The translations under genes were made by a program, and so were the position numbers. Shown here piece by piece: positions 14,292 to 14,494 of a DNA stretch of 14,494 nucleotides. The first letter of the stretch is position 1. Each line of letters starts with the position of its first letter. Where the stretch lies: assembly GCA_903847545.1 (NCBI GenBank), contig CAINDZ010000724.1, forward strand, positions 1 through 14,494, written 5' to 3'. The stretch is from an uncultured bacterium. GTDB lineage: Bacteria > Krumholzibacteriota > Krumholzibacteriia > LZORAL124-64-63. The notes under the pieces are model-generated. The model saw only the letters and a program-made list of their open reading frames with translations. It had not been told where the DNA came from and did not search any database.

Positions 14292-14494
14292 ATGCTGGAA
14301 TCCTTGCAGAACCTCGCCAACGGCCAGGGACCCCTGTTCTGGGGGGCGGCTGCGGCCGCGGCCCTGGGCGCCTCGCTGCTGGTGGCCGCCGTGCTCATGC
14401 AGGCCCGCCGCTGGCGCTTTCGCATCGCCCTGCCCCGCCTCGGGCGCCCCGCGTTCCGCCGCCCCGGCCGCCGCAAGGCGACCGCGCCGGGCCT
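14292..14494 (+). CDS. N-terminal part of an unknown single-pass membrane protein (3' truncated)
   Basis: The frame is open from the ATG at 14292 to the end of the window (67 complete codons). AAAGGA (14278-14283) is a suitable ribosome binding site. The protein begins MLESLQNLANGQGPLFWG, followed by one hydrophobic helix (~18-36; AAAAAALGASLLVAAVLM), then a strongly Arg-rich cytoplasmic stretch (QARRWRFRIALPRLGRPAFRR). The positive-inside rule puts the C-terminus in the cytoplasm. It could be a membrane-anchored accessory protein of the flagellar cluster, like the small anchored proteins found after fliA elsewhere. Nothing visible allows a family call. Confidence 0.6.
   Translation, partial: MLESLQNLANGQGPLFWGAAAAAALGASLLVAAVLMQARRWRFRIALPRLGRPAFRRPGRRKATAPG

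Overview
The window is one unidirectional, high-GC flagellar gene cluster of about 14.5 kb, with every gene on the + strand. It runs from the 3' end of fliK through hook assembly (flgD, flgE), flbD, fliL, the switch proteins (fliM, fliN), the complete membrane part of the type III export apparatus (fliO, fliP, fliQ, fliR, flhB, flhA), a divergent flhF, a very small membrane protein, the flagellar sigma factor fliA, an unknown charged protein, and the first 67 codons of another membrane protein. The order flgD-flgE-flbD-fliL-fliM-fliN-fliO-fliP-fliQ-fliR-flhB-flhA-flhF is that of the large flagellar operon of spirochaetes and of many deltaproteobacteria-like and FCB-like bacteria. Strong GC bias at third codon positions and sigma-54-like promoters fit a high-GC bacterium, probably Gram-negative, from such a lineage. 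I cannot name the genus.

Layout. Positions 1-3121: hook-length control (fliK), hook cap (flgD) and hook (flgE). The region 3122-3198 holds a perfect 14-bp GC hairpin, followed by flbD (3199-3414). Positions 3415-3637 carry a probable sigma-54 promoter and a structured leader for the fliL-fliM-fliN-fliO block (3638-6090). Positions 6091-6301 carry a second, near-consensus sigma-54 promoter, which also limits the fliP start to a TTG at 6302. The block fliP-fliQ-fliR-flhB-flhA-flhF-(67-aa membrane protein) is tightly packed from 6302 to 12845. A third sigma-54-like site at 12856-12871 lies just before fliA (12909-13886). The window ends with two uncharacterised genes.

How it works together. FliO/P/Q/R/FlhB/FlhA form the export gate that secretes rod, hook and filament subunits. 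FliK and FlhB act together to switch specificity when the hook, built of FlgE under the FlgD cap, is complete. FliM/FliN form the C-ring and FliL/FlbD support the motor. FlhF would set the assembly site, and FliA switches on late genes.

Most interesting points. (i) The FlhF homologue keeps the N-terminal signature but has eroded GTPase motifs. (ii) No flhG follows it; a 67-residue two-helix membrane protein sits there instead. (iii) Three sigma-54-like promoters sit exactly at the block boundaries. (iv) FliA has an unusual tail of about 70 residues. (v) motA and motB are missing from their usual place between flbD and fliL. I saw no mobile element, CRISPR array, tRNA or rRNA.
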